A stretch of 64,000 nt of DNA from Didemnitutus sp047777955 (GCF_047777955.1 NZ_CP180537.1:3286001-3350000); one strand, 5' to 3'; positions 25,653 to 34,906 are shown, counted from the first letter of the stretch. The notes: a model not told the origin generated them from the letters alone. Program-made: numbers and translations.

Positions 25653-26956
25653 GTGGCGCTGCGCTACCTCACCATCGACTTCAACTCGTTCTTCGCCTCC
25701 GTCGAGCAGCAGGAGCGGCCGGAGCTGCGCGGCCGGCCGGTGGGCATCGTGCCGGTGCTAGCGGAGACGACCGGCTGCGTGGCGGTGAGCCTCGAGGCGA
25801 AGGCGGCCGGCCTGAAGCGCAACGCCCGCGTGTCCGAGGCGCGCCAGCTCTGCCCCGGTCTCGTCATCGTCGAGGCCCGGCCCGAGGTCTACATCACCTA
25901 CCACCGCCGCCTCCGCGACGTCATCGCCTCGTGCACCCCGGAGATCAACGTCCAGTCGATCGACGAGGTGACCGCGCGCCTCGAGGGCCTGGTGCGGACG
26001 CGCGCCGACGCCGAGAAGCTGGCGCACACCCTCAAGGCGAAGATCACCCGCGAGGTCGGCCCGCTGCTGCGCAGCTCGATCGGGATCGCGCCGACCTGGC
26101 TGCTCGCGAAGGTCGCCTCCGACATGCAGAAGCCGGACGGCCTCGTGATCCTCGACGACGCAGACCTGCCCGCGCGCCTCCTGCCCCTCGCGCCCGGCGA
26201 CATCGCCGGCATCGGCCCGAACATCCAGCGCCGCCTCGGCGAGCATGGCATCACGACGATGGAACAGCTCTGGGCCGCGAACATGCACGTGTTCCGCGGC
26301 GTCTGGGGCGGCGTGCGCGGCGAGCAGATCTGGCGGCTGCTGCACGGCGAGGACCTGCCCTACTTCGAACAGAAAACCGGGCAGACGATCGGTCACGGCA
26401 ACGTGCTGCCCCCGAGCGCCGCAACCACGAGGCCGCCCTCGCCGCCCTGCACCGCCTGCTGCAGAAGGCCGCCATGCGCCTGCGCCACTCCCGGCTCTAC
26501 GCCGGCGCCTTGAGCGTCTCGGTCGACTACGTCAACGACCAGCACTGGTCCGACGAGCTGCGCCTCTCCGAGACCCAGGACACGCTGAAGCTCACGCACG
26601 CCCTCAACGACCTCTGGCGGCGCCGGCCGGCGAGATTCGCGCGCCTGGTGCCGCTGCGCGTCGGCGTCCACCTCACACAGCTGATCGACCTGAAGATGCA
26701 CACGCCCGATCTCTTCGAGGAAAAGACGGAGCGGACGCGCGGCGCGCTCTTCCAGGCGGTCGATCACCTGAACAAGGTTCTGGGCAAGAACACCGTCTAC
26801 CTCGGCGGCGCGCACGGCGCCACCAAGGACGCGCCGATGCGCATCGCCTTCACCCGCATCCCCGAGCCGGAGATCGAGGAGATCGACCGCAGCTACGAGC
26901 GCCGGCTCAAGAAGCCGGCGAAGCAATCGCCCCCGGCCGAGCCCGAGGCCTGGTGA
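25653..26956 (+). CDS. Y-family DNA polymerase (DinB/Pol IV-like; frameshifted in this sequence)
   Basis: A translesion polymerase of the IMS family. It has the catalytic N-terminal motif IDFNSFFASVEQQE and the second acidic site SIDE (residues about 100-103), then helix-hairpin-helix GDIAGIGPNIQRRL near 187. The frame breaks at the C5 run 26409-26413. One added base joins GHGNVLPP to ERRNHEAALAALHRLL and gives 434 residues with a little-finger-like C-terminus. I use GTG at 25653; no ATG or Shine-Dalgarno site is near. IDFN replaces the common MDMDAF, and SIDEVTAR replaces SIDEAYL, so it is not a canonical DinB. Confidence 0.85.
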
Positions 26957-27029
26957 CGCCGCCCTGCCGCGCGCGTGACCGAACTTTCGGCTGTTCGCGG
27001 CGCGCCGCTTGCGGCAATACCTCGCGGTC

Positions 27030-27335
27030 ATGGAAGCCCTTCGCCCGCTCGACGTGCAGCTCATCGGTCCCGAGGTCGCCCTGCGCTGGAGCGACGGGGT
27101 GGAGACCTACATCGGCGTGGAAAAACTGCGCGCGAACTCGCCCAGCGCGGAGGTGAAGGGCGAGCAGGACATCTTCGGCAACCAATACGGCGGCGAGGCG
27201 CGCAAGAGCCACGCCGGCGTCGAGATCCTCGGCTGGGAGCAGGTCGGCAACTACGCGATCCGTTTCGACTTCAGCGACGGCCACCGCACCGGGCTCTACA
27301 GCTACGCGCTGCTGCGGCAGCTGGGCGCGAGCTGA
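27030..27335 (+). CDS. DUF971 (gamma-butyrobetaine-hydroxylase-N-like) protein
   Basis: A 101-residue protein of the DUF971 family: ALRWSDGVETYIGVEKLRANSP near the start, GVEILGWEQVGNYAIRFDFSDGH and LYSYALLRQL at the end. This domain occurs alone in bacteria, often near iron-sulfur or Mrp-type genes, and is fused to eukaryotic hydroxylases. ATG at 27030 gives the usual start; a TTG at 27009 is possible. Its neighbours give no clue. Confidence 0.85.
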   Translation: MEALRPLDVQLIGPEVALRWSDGVETYIGVEKLRANSPSAEVKGEQDIFGNQYGGEARKSHAGVEILGWEQVGNYAIRFDFSDGHRTGLYSYALLRQLGAS

Positions 27336-27453
27336 ACGGGCGTGGCGTTTCGTGCGGGTGGCGCGCTGGCCCGCCACCGCCCTCGCAACGTGATTCCCAA
27401 GGCACCGGAAAATTGCGCGCGAGCGCGCAACCTACGACGGACGTAACAGCTCT

Positions 27454-27531
27454 CTGGAGGCGGGGCCATCCGCCCCGCGGGTTGTCGGTTTCGTTGCGCC
27501 TGCTTCGCGGGGCGGATGGCCCCGCCTCCAG
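27454..27531. repeat. Perfect 26-bp inverted repeat with 26-base loop
   Basis: The left arm 27454-27479 and right arm 27506-27531 are perfect reverse complements over 26 bp. They begin CTGGAGGCGGGG and end CCCCGCCTCCAG. The loop is 27480-27505. It lies between the convergent 3' ends of the DUF971 gene and lpxA. It is REP- or MITE-like by shape; no U-tract and no transposase are present. It may act as a bidirectional transcript end. Confidence 0.85.
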
Positions 27532-27553
27532 GAAATGGAAATGGCGCGCAAGC

Positions 27554-28339
27554 TCAGCGGCCGGCGACGAGGCCGCGGTCGCTCGACGTGACGAACTTGA
27601 GGAAAGCCTTGAACTCGTCGCTCGACGCGAGCGCGTGGGCGTTCATGGCGTCGAGGGCCTGGGTGCGGTTGTGCCCGGCGCGGTAGAAGAGCCGGAAGGC
27701 GTGCTTCACCGCCTCGAGCCGCTCGGGCGTGAAGCCGTGGCGCTCGAGGCCGATTTTGTTGATCGAGCGGGCGATGGCGGGGTTGCCGTCGGCGATGAGA
27801 TACGGCGGCACGTCCTGCACGACCTTGGACATCGCGCCGACCATCACGTAGGCGCCGATGCGGCAGAACTGGTGCACGCCGCACTTGGCGCCCAGCGTCA
27901 CGTGGTCGTCGACGATGACATGGCCAGCGAGGCCGACCGAGTTGCTCGCGATGAGGTGATTGCCGATCTGGCAATCGTGCGCGACGTGGCAGTAGGCGAG
28001 CAGCAGGTTGTCGTGGCCGATGGTGGTGAACTCGCCGTCGTTCGTGGCGGAGTGCACGCTGGTGTATTCGCGGAAGACATTGCGGTCGCCGATGCGCGTG
28101 CCGGGGCGGCCGCCGCGATACTTGAGATCCTGCGTCTTGGTGCCGATGCAGGTGAAGGGGTAGATCTCGCACTGCCGGCCGACGGTGGTGAAGCCCTCGA
28201 CCGTGGCGTGGTGGTGCAGGATCGTGCCGTCTCCGATCGTGGTCTCGCGGCCGACGAAGGCATAGGCGCCCAGGGTGACGTCGGCGCCGAGCTGCGCGCC
28301 CGGTTCGACGATGGCGGTGGGGTGGATGTTCGACGCCAT
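27554..28339 (-). CDS. lpxA: Acyl-ACP--UDP-GlcNAc O-acyltransferase LpxA
   Basis: A 261-residue cytoplasmic acyltransferase, first step of lipid A synthesis. The left-handed beta helix is visible as hexapeptide repeats from residue 1 (IHPTAIVEPGAQLG) to about 190. The catalytic histidine lies in LAYCHVAHDCQIGNH near residue 122, and the C-terminal helical part runs from about 195 (SINKIGLERHGF). It starts three bases after the lpxC-fabZ stop in the junction TGAGCCATG, so the two are one unit. Confidence 0.97.
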   Translation of the reverse strand: MASNIHPTAIVEPGAQLGADVTLGAYAFVGRETTIGDGTILHHHATVEGFTTVGRQCEIYPFTCIGTKTQDLKYRGGRPGTRIGDRNVFREYTSVHSATNDGEFTTIGHDNLLLAYCHVAHDCQIGNHLIASNSVGLAGHVIVDDHVTLGAKCGVHQFCRIGAYVMVGAMSKVVQDVPPYLIADGNPAIARSINKIGLERHGFTPERLEAVKHAFRLFYRAGHNRTQALDAMNAHALASSDEFKAFLKFVTSSDRGLVAGR

Positions 28340-28342
28340 GGC

Positions 28343-29677
28343 TCAGTCCATCGCGCTGGTGTCGACGAGCGCGAACATGAGCTCGCCCGACGAGACGACC
28401 GAGCCGCCGACGGAGCACTCGGCCTCGGCACAGGCGATGGTGCCGCGGGCTTTGGTCATCTTGACCTTGATGCTGAGCTGGTCGCCGGGGCGGACGGGTT
28501 TGCGCCACTTCACGGCGTTGCAGCTCATGAACAGCGCGGTCTTGTTCTCGATGCCGTTCGTGCGGCGGATCAGCAGGATGCCCGCCGCCTGGGCCATCGC
28601 CTCGATTTGCAGGACGCCGGGCATAACCGGGTTGCCCGGATAGTGGCCCTGGAAATACGGCTCGTTGATCGTGACGTTCTTGATCGCGGTCAGCGTATCG
28701 TCGCCGACTTCGACGACGCGGTCGATCATCACGAACGGGTAGCGGTGCGGGATGGTGTCGAGCACGCGACGGATATCGAGCGTGGTCTCGGTGGTGATCT
28801 CGGCCTTGGGCGCGGCGGGCTTGGCCGGCTTCTTGCCGCCCTTTTTCCACGCGTCGTATTTCTCGAGCAGCAGCTTCGTCAGCTCGGCGTTGATGGCGTG
28901 GCCGGGGCGCGTGGCGACGATGTGGGCCTTCAGCGGCACGCCGAGCAGCGTGATGTCGCCGACGATATCGAGGATCTTGTGGCGGACGAACTCGTCGGCG
29001 AAGCGCAGCGGCTCCTTGGAGATGATCTTGTCGCCCTTGATCACGACGGCGCAGTCGAGCGAGCCGCCCTTGATCTTGCCCATCTTGAGCAGGCCCTCGA
29101 TGTCCTCGTAGACCGTGAAGGTGCGCGAGGCCGCGACCTGCGTCACGTAGACGTCGGGGTCGATGGTGAGCGAGAGGTGCTGGGTGTGGATGCCGCGGTC
29201 GTCGGCGCTGGTGCAGGAGATCTTCAGCCCGTCGTAGGGCAGCGCGATGACCGACGAGTTGCCGCGGGAGACGGAGACGGGCTCGGCGAGCGTGAAGTAT
29301 TCGCGCTCGGCGTCCTGCTCGACCGGCTCGCCCTGCTGGATCATCTTCACGAACTCGCGGGCGGAGCCGTCCATGATCGGCGGTTCGCCGGCGTCCATCT
29401 CGATGAGGAGATTGTCGATGCCGCAGCCGCTGAGGGCGCTGAGCACGTGCTCGACCGTGTGGATCTTGGCGTGGCCCTGCTGGATGGTCGTGGCGCGCAC
29501 GAGATCCGTGACGAGGTCGACCCGCGGCTTGATTTCCGGGTGGCCATGAAGGTCCATCCGCTTGAACACGATGCCGTGGTTCACCGGGGCGGGCTTGAAG
29601 GTCATGTGCACGGCGTCTCCGGTGTGCAGGGCGTTGCCCTTGATGGAGACCTCGCGCAGAAGGGTGCGCTGCTTCAT
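28343..29677 (-). CDS. lpxC/fabZ: Bifunctional UDP-3-O-acyl-GlcNAc deacetylase / 3-hydroxyacyl-ACP dehydratase (LpxC-FabZ)
   Basis: A 444-residue fusion. Residues 1-290 are LpxC, the committed zinc deacetylase of lipid A synthesis, with metal ligands in HTVEHVLSAL near 75 and RHKILDIVGD near 235, and MDGSAREF between. A lysine-rich linker (about 283-300) leads to FabZ, with VLDTIPHRYPFVMIDRV, then the active-site region FQGHYPGNPVMPGVLQIEAMAQ near 350. The fusion is known in Bacteroidota and some Verrucomicrobiota. It couples fatty-acid supply to lipid A. The gene is divergent from efp. Confidence 0.96.
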   Translation of the reverse strand: MKQRTLLREVSIKGNALHTGDAVHMTFKPAPVNHGIVFKRMDLHGHPEIKPRVDLVTDLVRATTIQQGHAKIHTVEHVLSALSGCGIDNLLIEMDAGEPPIMDGSAREFVKMIQQGEPVEQDAEREYFTLAEPVSVSRGNSSVIALPYDGLKISCTSADDRGIHTQHLSLTIDPDVYVTQVAASRTFTVYEDIEGLLKMGKIKGGSLDCAVVIKGDKIISKEPLRFADEFVRHKILDIVGDITLLGVPLKAHIVATRPGHAINAELTKLLLEKYDAWKKGGKKPAKPAAPKAEITTETTLDIRRVLDTIPHRYPFVMIDRVVEVGDDTLTAIKNVTINEPYFQGHYPGNPVMPGVLQIEAMAQAAGILLIRRTNGIENKTALFMSCNAVKWRKPVRPGDQLSIKVKMTKARGTIACAEAECSVGGSVVSSGELMFALVDTSAMD

Positions 29678-29801
29678 GTGGGTGTCCGGTCGAGTGTCCG
29701 GAGCCCCTTGGAAATGACAAGCTTGGAGATGGTCGGCCGGGGCGCGCCCCCGCCCGCGGGCGACGCGAATCTCCGCGGCCGAAATTTCGCCGAGACGGCA
29801 G

Positions 29802-29831
29802 TTGACAGAGGGAAAACCCGCTGGGTATCTC
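29802..29831 (+). promoter_or_regulatory. Promoter of efp
   Basis: A perfect TTGACA (29802-29807) is followed after 18 bases by TATCTC (29826-29831), a weak -10. The leader to the efp ATG would be about 32 bases. Two other perfect TTGACA sites in the window (44179 and 58441) also pair with weak, GC-rich -10 elements. Confidence 0.65.
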
Positions 29832-29869
29832 TGTCCCCTTTCCAAACTCAACTTCGATCCGATTCCGTC

Positions 29870-30427
29870 ATGCCCGCAGCCAACGACCTCCGCAAAGGCC
29901 AAGTCATCAAGTTCAACGGCGAGCCGCACCTCGTCATGGAGACCCAGCACCGCACGCCGGGCAACCTCCGCGCCTTCGTGCAGGTGAAGATGCGCAATCT
30001 CCGCTACGGCAAATCGCTCGAACAGCGCTTCAACTCGCCCGATCCGGTCGAGGTCCTCCCGACCGACCGCCGCACGCTCGAGTTTTCCTACGCGGACCGC
30101 GAGACGTTCTCCTTCATGGATCCGGAGACGTTCGAGACCTTCGAACTCACCGCCGCCATGATCGGCGAAGCCAAGAACTACCTCGTCGCCGGCGGCAAGG
30201 CCGAGGTGCTCTTCATCAACGACAATCCGGTCACGATCGACCTGCCCTCCACCGTCACGCTCAAGATCACCGAGAGCGCCGACGGCGTGAAGGGCGACAC
30301 CGCCTCCAACGTCCAGAAGCCCGCCACCTGCGAGACCGGCCTCGTGATCCAGGTGCCGCTCTTCATCAAGGAAGGCGAACTCGTCCGCGTCAGCACGCTC
30401 GACGGCTCCTACATGGGCCGCGCCTGA
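29870..30427 (+). CDS. efp: Translation elongation factor P
   Basis: A 185-residue EF-P, which helps ribosomes through proline stretches. All three beta-barrel domains are present, and the C-terminal family signature is clear (KGDTASNVQKPATCETG, then VPLFIKEGELVRVSTLDGSYMGR). The tip loop reads HRTPGNLRAF. The residue usually modified (Lys34 of E. coli) is Asn32 here, so the EpmA or EarP modification chemistry cannot apply. No epm or earP gene is in the window. A strong terminator follows 47 bases downstream. Confidence 0.97.
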   Translation: MPAANDLRKGQVIKFNGEPHLVMETQHRTPGNLRAFVQVKMRNLRYGKSLEQRFNSPDPVEVLPTDRRTLEFSYADRETFSFMDPETFETFELTAAMIGEAKNYLVAGGKAEVLFINDNPVTIDLPSTVTLKITESADGVKGDTASNVQKPATCETGLVIQVPLFIKEGELVRVSTLDGSYMGRA

Positions 30428-30474
30428 GCGGCGGCCGGAGTGCCGGCGCCCGATTCGCCTCACTCGTTTTCCCA

Positions 30475-30499
30475 CCCGCGGCCCGCGCCGCGGGTTTTT
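30475..30499 (+). terminator. Rho-independent terminator of efp
   Basis: A hairpin CCCGCGGC - CCGC - GCCGCGGG (8-bp stem, 4-base loop) is followed by five T on the plus strand at 30495-30499. Confidence 0.9.
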
Positions 30500-30541
30500 C
30501 TTCTCCGGCGCGGACGCCGGGTGCGCCCGAGGCCCCGCGGC

Positions 30542-30964
30542 TCAAAGCTGCAGGCTCGCCGGCGTGTATTCCATCAACTCGATCGCGTTGCCGTCGGGGT
30601 CCTTCAGCCACGCCTGCTTCGAGTGGTCCATGCCGACCTTGATCGGCGTCACCTCGACGCCGCGCGCCCGCAGGGTCGCGCAGAATGGCTCGAGCCCCGC
30701 CACCTCGAGGCAGAAATGGTTGTAGCACGTGCGGTCGTTCGGCCGCATCCGGACCGCTTCCCCGCCCCACTGCTTCGCCGCACCGTGCTGGTCGAAGATT
30801 TCGATGAACGTCGTCTGGCCGGTCGCGAGGTAGTAGCCGAACGCCGTGCCGTCGTCGTGCGTCAGCGCGAACTTCACCGGCAGGCCGAGCACGTCGCGGT
30901 AGAACGCCAGCATCTCCGGCAGCTGGTTCGACATGAAGCAGAGGTGCGCGAGCTGCTTGATCAT
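30542..30964 (-). CDS. VOC-fold (glyoxalase/dioxygenase superfamily) protein
   Basis: A 140-residue vicinal-oxygen-chelate protein. Two beta-alpha-beta-beta-beta units are visible. Likely metal ligands are His7 (QLAHLCF), Glu near 55 (TFIEIFD), His near 83 (NHFCLEV) and Glu near 129 (NAIELMEY), the pattern of glyoxalase I-like enzymes. Substrate is not deducible. The 39-base gap to the carbonic anhydrase gene on its left suggests the two could share a transcript, the VOC gene being the downstream-to-upstream neighbour on minus. Confidence 0.85.
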   Translation of the reverse strand: MIKQLAHLCFMSNQLPEMLAFYRDVLGLPVKFALTHDDGTAFGYYLATGQTTFIEIFDQHGAAKQWGGEAVRMRPNDRTCYNHFCLEVAGLEPFCATLRARGVEVTPIKVGMDHSKQAWLKDPDGNAIELMEYTPASLQL

Positions 30965-31003
30965 GCGCGCAAACCTACCGCGGCCGCCGCCGCGCGTCGA
31001 GCC

Positions 31004-31675
31004 TCACCACGGCACCGCCGTGGCGTCGCGCTGGTCGAGCGCCTCGAGCGCCGCCTTGTAGGCCGTCGTGGCTTCCTCCGGCGAGCTGGCCGAGGTGTGC
31101 AGGTCGCGGATCAGGCCGTCGCGCAGGCCGTAGACCCAGCCGTGCACGGTGAGATTCTGCCCGCGCGCCCAGGCGTCCTGCACCACGGTCGTCGCGCAGA
31201 CGTTCGCCACCTGCTCGATCACGTTCAACTCGCACAGCCGCGCGCTGCGCGCGGTGTCGTCCGGCAAGCGGCAGAGGCAGGCCTCGTGCTTCACCTTCAC
31301 GTCCTGCACGTGCCGCAGCCAGTTGTCGGCCAGGCCGACCCGCTGGCACCGCAGCACCGCCCCGACGCCGCCGCAGCCGTAGTGGCCGACCACCATGATG
31401 TGTTTCACCTGGATCATCTCGACGGCGAACTGGATCACCGAGAGCGCGTTGAGGTCGGCGTGCACGACCACGTTGGCCACGTTGCGGTGCACGAAGACCT
31501 CGCCGGGCAGCAGGCCGATGATCTCGTTCGCCGGCACCCGCGAGTCCGAGCAGCCGATCCACAGATACTCCGGGCTCTGCTGTCGGGAGAGCTTCTGGAA
31601 GAACTCGGGATCGCGCTGCTTGATCGATTCGGCCCAGGCCTTGTTCTGCGCAAACAGGTGTGGAAGCTGGTCCAT
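31004..31675 (-). CDS. can: Beta-class carbonic anhydrase
   Basis: A 223-residue zinc enzyme interconverting CO2 and bicarbonate. The ligands and catalytic dyad are visible: Cys-x-Asp-x-Arg in WIGCSDSRVPANEI near residue 42, and His and Cys in VVGHYGCGGVGAV near 98. It lacks a signal peptide, so it is cytoplasmic. ATG at 31675 (MDQLPHLFAQN) is the usual start; an ATG at 31717 would add unrelated residues. It is divergent from the GH88/105 gene. Confidence 0.95.
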   Translation of the reverse strand: MDQLPHLFAQNKAWAESIKQRDPEFFQKLSRQQSPEYLWIGCSDSRVPANEIIGLLPGEVFVHRNVANVVVHADLNALSVIQFAVEMIQVKHIMVVGHYGCGGVGAVLRCQRVGLADNWLRHVQDVKVKHEACLCRLPDDTARSARLCELNVIEQVANVCATTVVQDAWARGQNLTVHGWVYGLRDGLIRDLHTSASSPEEATTAYKAALEALDQRDATAVPW

Positions 31676-31804
31676 GCGCCGCGACGTTGAGGCAAGACCC
31701 GGCGCGAGGGAAGCCAAACCACGCCCCGTGACGGGGACCGGCCCGCCGGACGCTCCGACGCCCGCACCCTTGCGGCCCGGACCGCCGCGCCTAGCGTGCG
31801 GCGC

Positions 31805-32934
31805 GTGATCTCCCCGACCCGTTGCCTCGCCCTGCTCTGCGCCTTCGTCTGCGCGCCGCTCGCCGTCGCGGCCTACGATTTCGGCCCCTGGCCCGCCGGC
31901 CAGTCCCCGCGGAAATCGGCCGCCGCGTCGCCGCGAACTTCGTCGCGCGCCCGCACATGCCCATGTGGGAACCGAAATACATCCACTACGCCGAGGCCTG
32001 CGCGTGGTATGGCGCCTTCCAGTTCGCGCAGGTGACGCACGACGACGCGCTGCGGGCGCAGCTCGTCGCCCGCCTCGAGCCGCTCTTCGGCCCCGAGCAG
32101 CATCTCATTCCCGAGCCCTACCACGTCGACGGCACCGTCTTCGCCATCGTGCCGTTCGAGGATTATCTCCAGACCCGCGACCCGCGCGCGCTCGCGGTCG
32201 GCAAGCGCATGGCCGACCGCCAGTGGGAGGGCGAGCCCTTCGGGCCGCGCTTCGCCAAGGACGGCGACAAAAACTGGCAGGCCAACGTCGCCGCCGGCCT
32301 CTCCTGGCAGACGCGCTTCTGGATCGACGACATGTTCATGATCACCATGGCGCAATCCCAGGCCTACCGCGCCACCGGCGAGCGGCGCTACATCGAGCGC
32401 GCCGCCCTCGAGGCCGTCGCCTACCTCGACCGCCTGCAGCGCCCGAACGGCCTCTTCTACCACGCCCCCGAGGCGCCGCACCACTGGGCGCGCGGCAACG
32501 GCTGGATGGCCGTCGGCATGGCGGAGCTGCTGCGCACCCTGCCGAAGGACAGCCCGCACCGCGCGCGCATCCTCGCCGGCTTCCACGCCATGATGGCCGC
32601 GCTGCTCGCCCACCAGGACGCCGACGGCATGTGGCACCAGCTGATCGACGGCCCCGACTCGTGGCCGGAAACCTCCGGCACCGCGATGTTCACCTACGCC
32701 TTCATCACCGGCGTGCAGCTGGGCGTCCTCGACGCGAAAACCTACGGCCCCGCCGCGCGCAAAGGCTGGCTCGCGCTCGTCACCTACCTCGACGCCGACG
32801 CCAATCTCCGCGAGGTCTGCGCCGGCACGGGCATCCGCGCCGACCGCGAGCATTACCTGAAGCGCCCGCGCATCGCCGGCGATTTCCACGGCCAGGCCCC
32901 GCTGCTCTGGTGCGCCGCCGCGCTGCTGCGCTAG
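31805..32934 (+). CDS. Secreted glycoside hydrolase family 88/105 protein (frameshifted in this sequence)
   Basis: A probable unsaturated rhamnogalacturonyl or glucuronyl hydrolase. The N-terminus has a signal peptide (CLALLCAFVCAPLAVAAYD). The frame breaks at the C4 run 31905-31908. One added base links WPAGQSP to AEIGRRVAANFVARPH and yields 376 residues. The (alpha/alpha)6 barrel shows ANVAAGLSWQTRFWIDDMFMI, with the catalytic-type aspartate pair, and HHWARGNGWMAVGMAELL. Starts are GTG at 31805 or 31796. It lies 67 bases before a secreted GH13 enzyme, suggesting plant polysaccharide use. Confidence 0.85.
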
Positions 32935-33001
32935 GCGCGCCGCTCCGCCCGCGGCGACGAGCAGTCTTGTCCCGCGCCGCCGCCGCGGCACGATGCGGGG
33001 C

Positions 33002-34849
33002 ATGAAAGCGCGCTTGCTGCTCGCCCTGCTTCTGCCGGGCGCCGCCGTCGCCACCGCGCCCGGCGCCCCGGAGTTCGTGCCCGCCTGGGCGAAGTCCGTC
33101 GTCTGGTATCAGATTTTCCCGGAGCGCTTCCGCAACGGCGACCCGGCCAACGACCCGCGCGTCGAGGACATCCGCGGCGCCGACCCGGCGGAGCCGCCGA
33201 AGGCGTGGCGCGTGCATCCCTGGGGCAGCGACTGGTTCGAGCTGCAGCCCTGGGAAAAACAGAACGGCGAGCCCGAGCTCTGGAAGCATCTCCTCCGCCG
33301 CCGCTACGGCGGCGACCTGCAGGGCATCATCGACGAGCTTCCCTACCTCCAGCGCCTCGGCGTCACCGCGCTCTACCTCAATCCCGTCTTCGACTCGCCC
33401 TCGCTGCACAAATACGACGGCGCGAGCTACCACCACATCGATCCCAATCTCGGGCCCGATCCCGCCGGCGACCGCGCGCTCATGGCCCGTGAACATCCCG
33501 CCGACCCGCGCACCTGGGTCTGGACGCAGGCCGACGAGCTCGCGCTCCGCCTCATCGACGCCGCGCACGCCGCCGGGATGCGCCTCATCTTCGACGGCGT
33601 CTTCAATCACCTGGGCGTGAACTCGTTCGCCTTTCGCGATCTGGTGAAAAACCAGCAACGCTCGCCCTACCGCGACTGGTTCACGGTCAAATCCTGGGAC
33701 GATCCCGCGGCCGGCACGAAGTTCGACTACGAGGGCTGGTTCGGGGCGAAATCGCTCCCCGAGCTGCGCGAGGACGAGAACGGCATCGTGGCCGGTCCGC
33801 GCACCTACATCTTCGCCGCGACCGAGCGCTGGATGAACCCGAAGGGCCGCGGCGCCGCGCACGGCATCGACGGCTGGCGCCTCGACGTCGCCTTCTGCAT
33901 CGCCCACCCGTTCTGGAAGGCCTGGCGCGCGCACGTCCGTCACCTCAACCCCGAAGCCTACCTCACCGCCGAGATCGTCGACGTGCCGGAAAAGACCGTG
34001 CCCTACGTCCAGGGCGACGAGTTCGACGCCGAGATGAACTACAACTGGGCGTTCGCCGCCGTGGAGTTCTTCGTCGACCCACCGGCGCAGCGCATCCGCG
34101 CCACGGAGTTCGACGCCAAGCTCCGCCAGCTGCGCGAGCTCTACCCGGCCGGCGTGGCGAGCGTGGCGATGAACCTCCTCGGCAGCCACGACACCACCCG
34201 CCTCAGCTCCTACATCCACAACCGCGGCGCCGGCCGCTACCGCGACTGGGGCCAGTTCTACTCGCTCTCGAAAACCGCCGAGAATCCGCGCTACAGCGCG
34301 CGCCGCCCGAGCGACGCCGACTACGCACTGCAGCAGCTGCTCGTGATCTTCCAGATGACCTACCTCGGTGCACCGATGATCTACTACGGCGACGAGGTCG
34401 GCCTCTGGGGCGGCAACGATCCCGACTGCCGCAAGCCGATGCTCTGGCCTGATCTCGCCTACGCCGACGAGGTCTACGGTCCCGATGCGCACACGACGCA
34501 CGCGCCCGACCGCGTCGAGATCCGCCACGACCTCTGGGAGCATTACCGAAAGCTGATCGCGATCCGCCGCGCCCATCCCGCCCTGCTGCACGGCGACTAC
34601 CGCACGCTGGTCGCCGATGACGCGCGCGACGTCTTCGCGTTCGAACGCAACGGCGACGGCGATCAGGTCGTCGTCGCGTTCAACAACTCCGCCGCGACGC
34701 TGACGCAGACGCTGCCGCTCCGCCCGGGCGCCACCTACCGCGACGAGCTCACCGGCCGGGTCATCGACGCCCCCAGCGGCAGCGCGACCGTGGAGATTCC
34801 GGCGAAGTGGGCCGTCGTGCTCGCCGCCGTCGATCCGAACACGCGCTGA
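33002..34849 (+). CDS. Secreted alpha-amylase family (GH13) enzyme, cyclomaltodextrinase/neopullulanase-like
   Basis: A 615-residue exported GH13 enzyme. The signal peptide is at residues 1-20. The barrel has VVWYQIFPERFRNGD, region I FDGVFNH, nucleophile region II GIDGWRLDVA, acid/base region III YLTAEIVD and region IV LLGSHDTTRL, so all three catalytic carboxylates are present. The start KSVVWYQIFPERF resembles cyclomaltodextrinases and neopullulanases rather than classic alpha-amylase. The C-terminal beta domain ends near 610. It probably acts in the periplasm on maltodextrins. Confidence 0.92.
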   Translation: MKARLLLALLLPGAAVATAPGAPEFVPAWAKSVVWYQIFPERFRNGDPANDPRVEDIRGADPAEPPKAWRVHPWGSDWFELQPWEKQNGEPELWKHLLRRRYGGDLQGIIDELPYLQRLGVTALYLNPVFDSPSLHKYDGASYHHIDPNLGPDPAGDRALMAREHPADPRTWVWTQADELALRLIDAAHAAGMRLIFDGVFNHLGVNSFAFRDLVKNQQRSPYRDWFTVKSWDDPAAGTKFDYEGWFGAKSLPELREDENGIVAGPRTYIFAATERWMNPKGRGAAHGIDGWRLDVAFCIAHPFWKAWRAHVRHLNPEAYLTAEIVDVPEKTVPYVQGDEFDAEMNYNWAFAAVEFFVDPPAQRIRATEFDAKLRQLRELYPAGVASVAMNLLGSHDTTRLSSYIHNRGAGRYRDWGQFYSLSKTAENPRYSARRPSDADYALQQLLVIFQMTYLGAPMIYYGDEVGLWGGNDPDCRKPMLWPDLAYADEVYGPDAHTTHAPDRVEIRHDLWEHYRKLIAIRRAHPALLHGDYRTLVADDARDVFAFERNGDGDQVVVAFNNSAATLTQTLPLRPGATYRDELTGRVIDAPSGSATVEIPAKWAVVLAAVDPNTR

Positions 34850-34906
34850 CCGGCAGCGTGATCGCTCATCGGGACGAGCGCCGACCCGTCGTCGCGACGG
34901 CACTCC

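Noticed and set aside
26975..30427. A very long open plus-strand frame (about 1150 codons) ending in efp
   Set aside because: It runs antisense through lpxA and lpxC-fabZ. Only its last 185 codons, from ATG at 29870, match a family (EF-P). The rest is a by-product of high GC.
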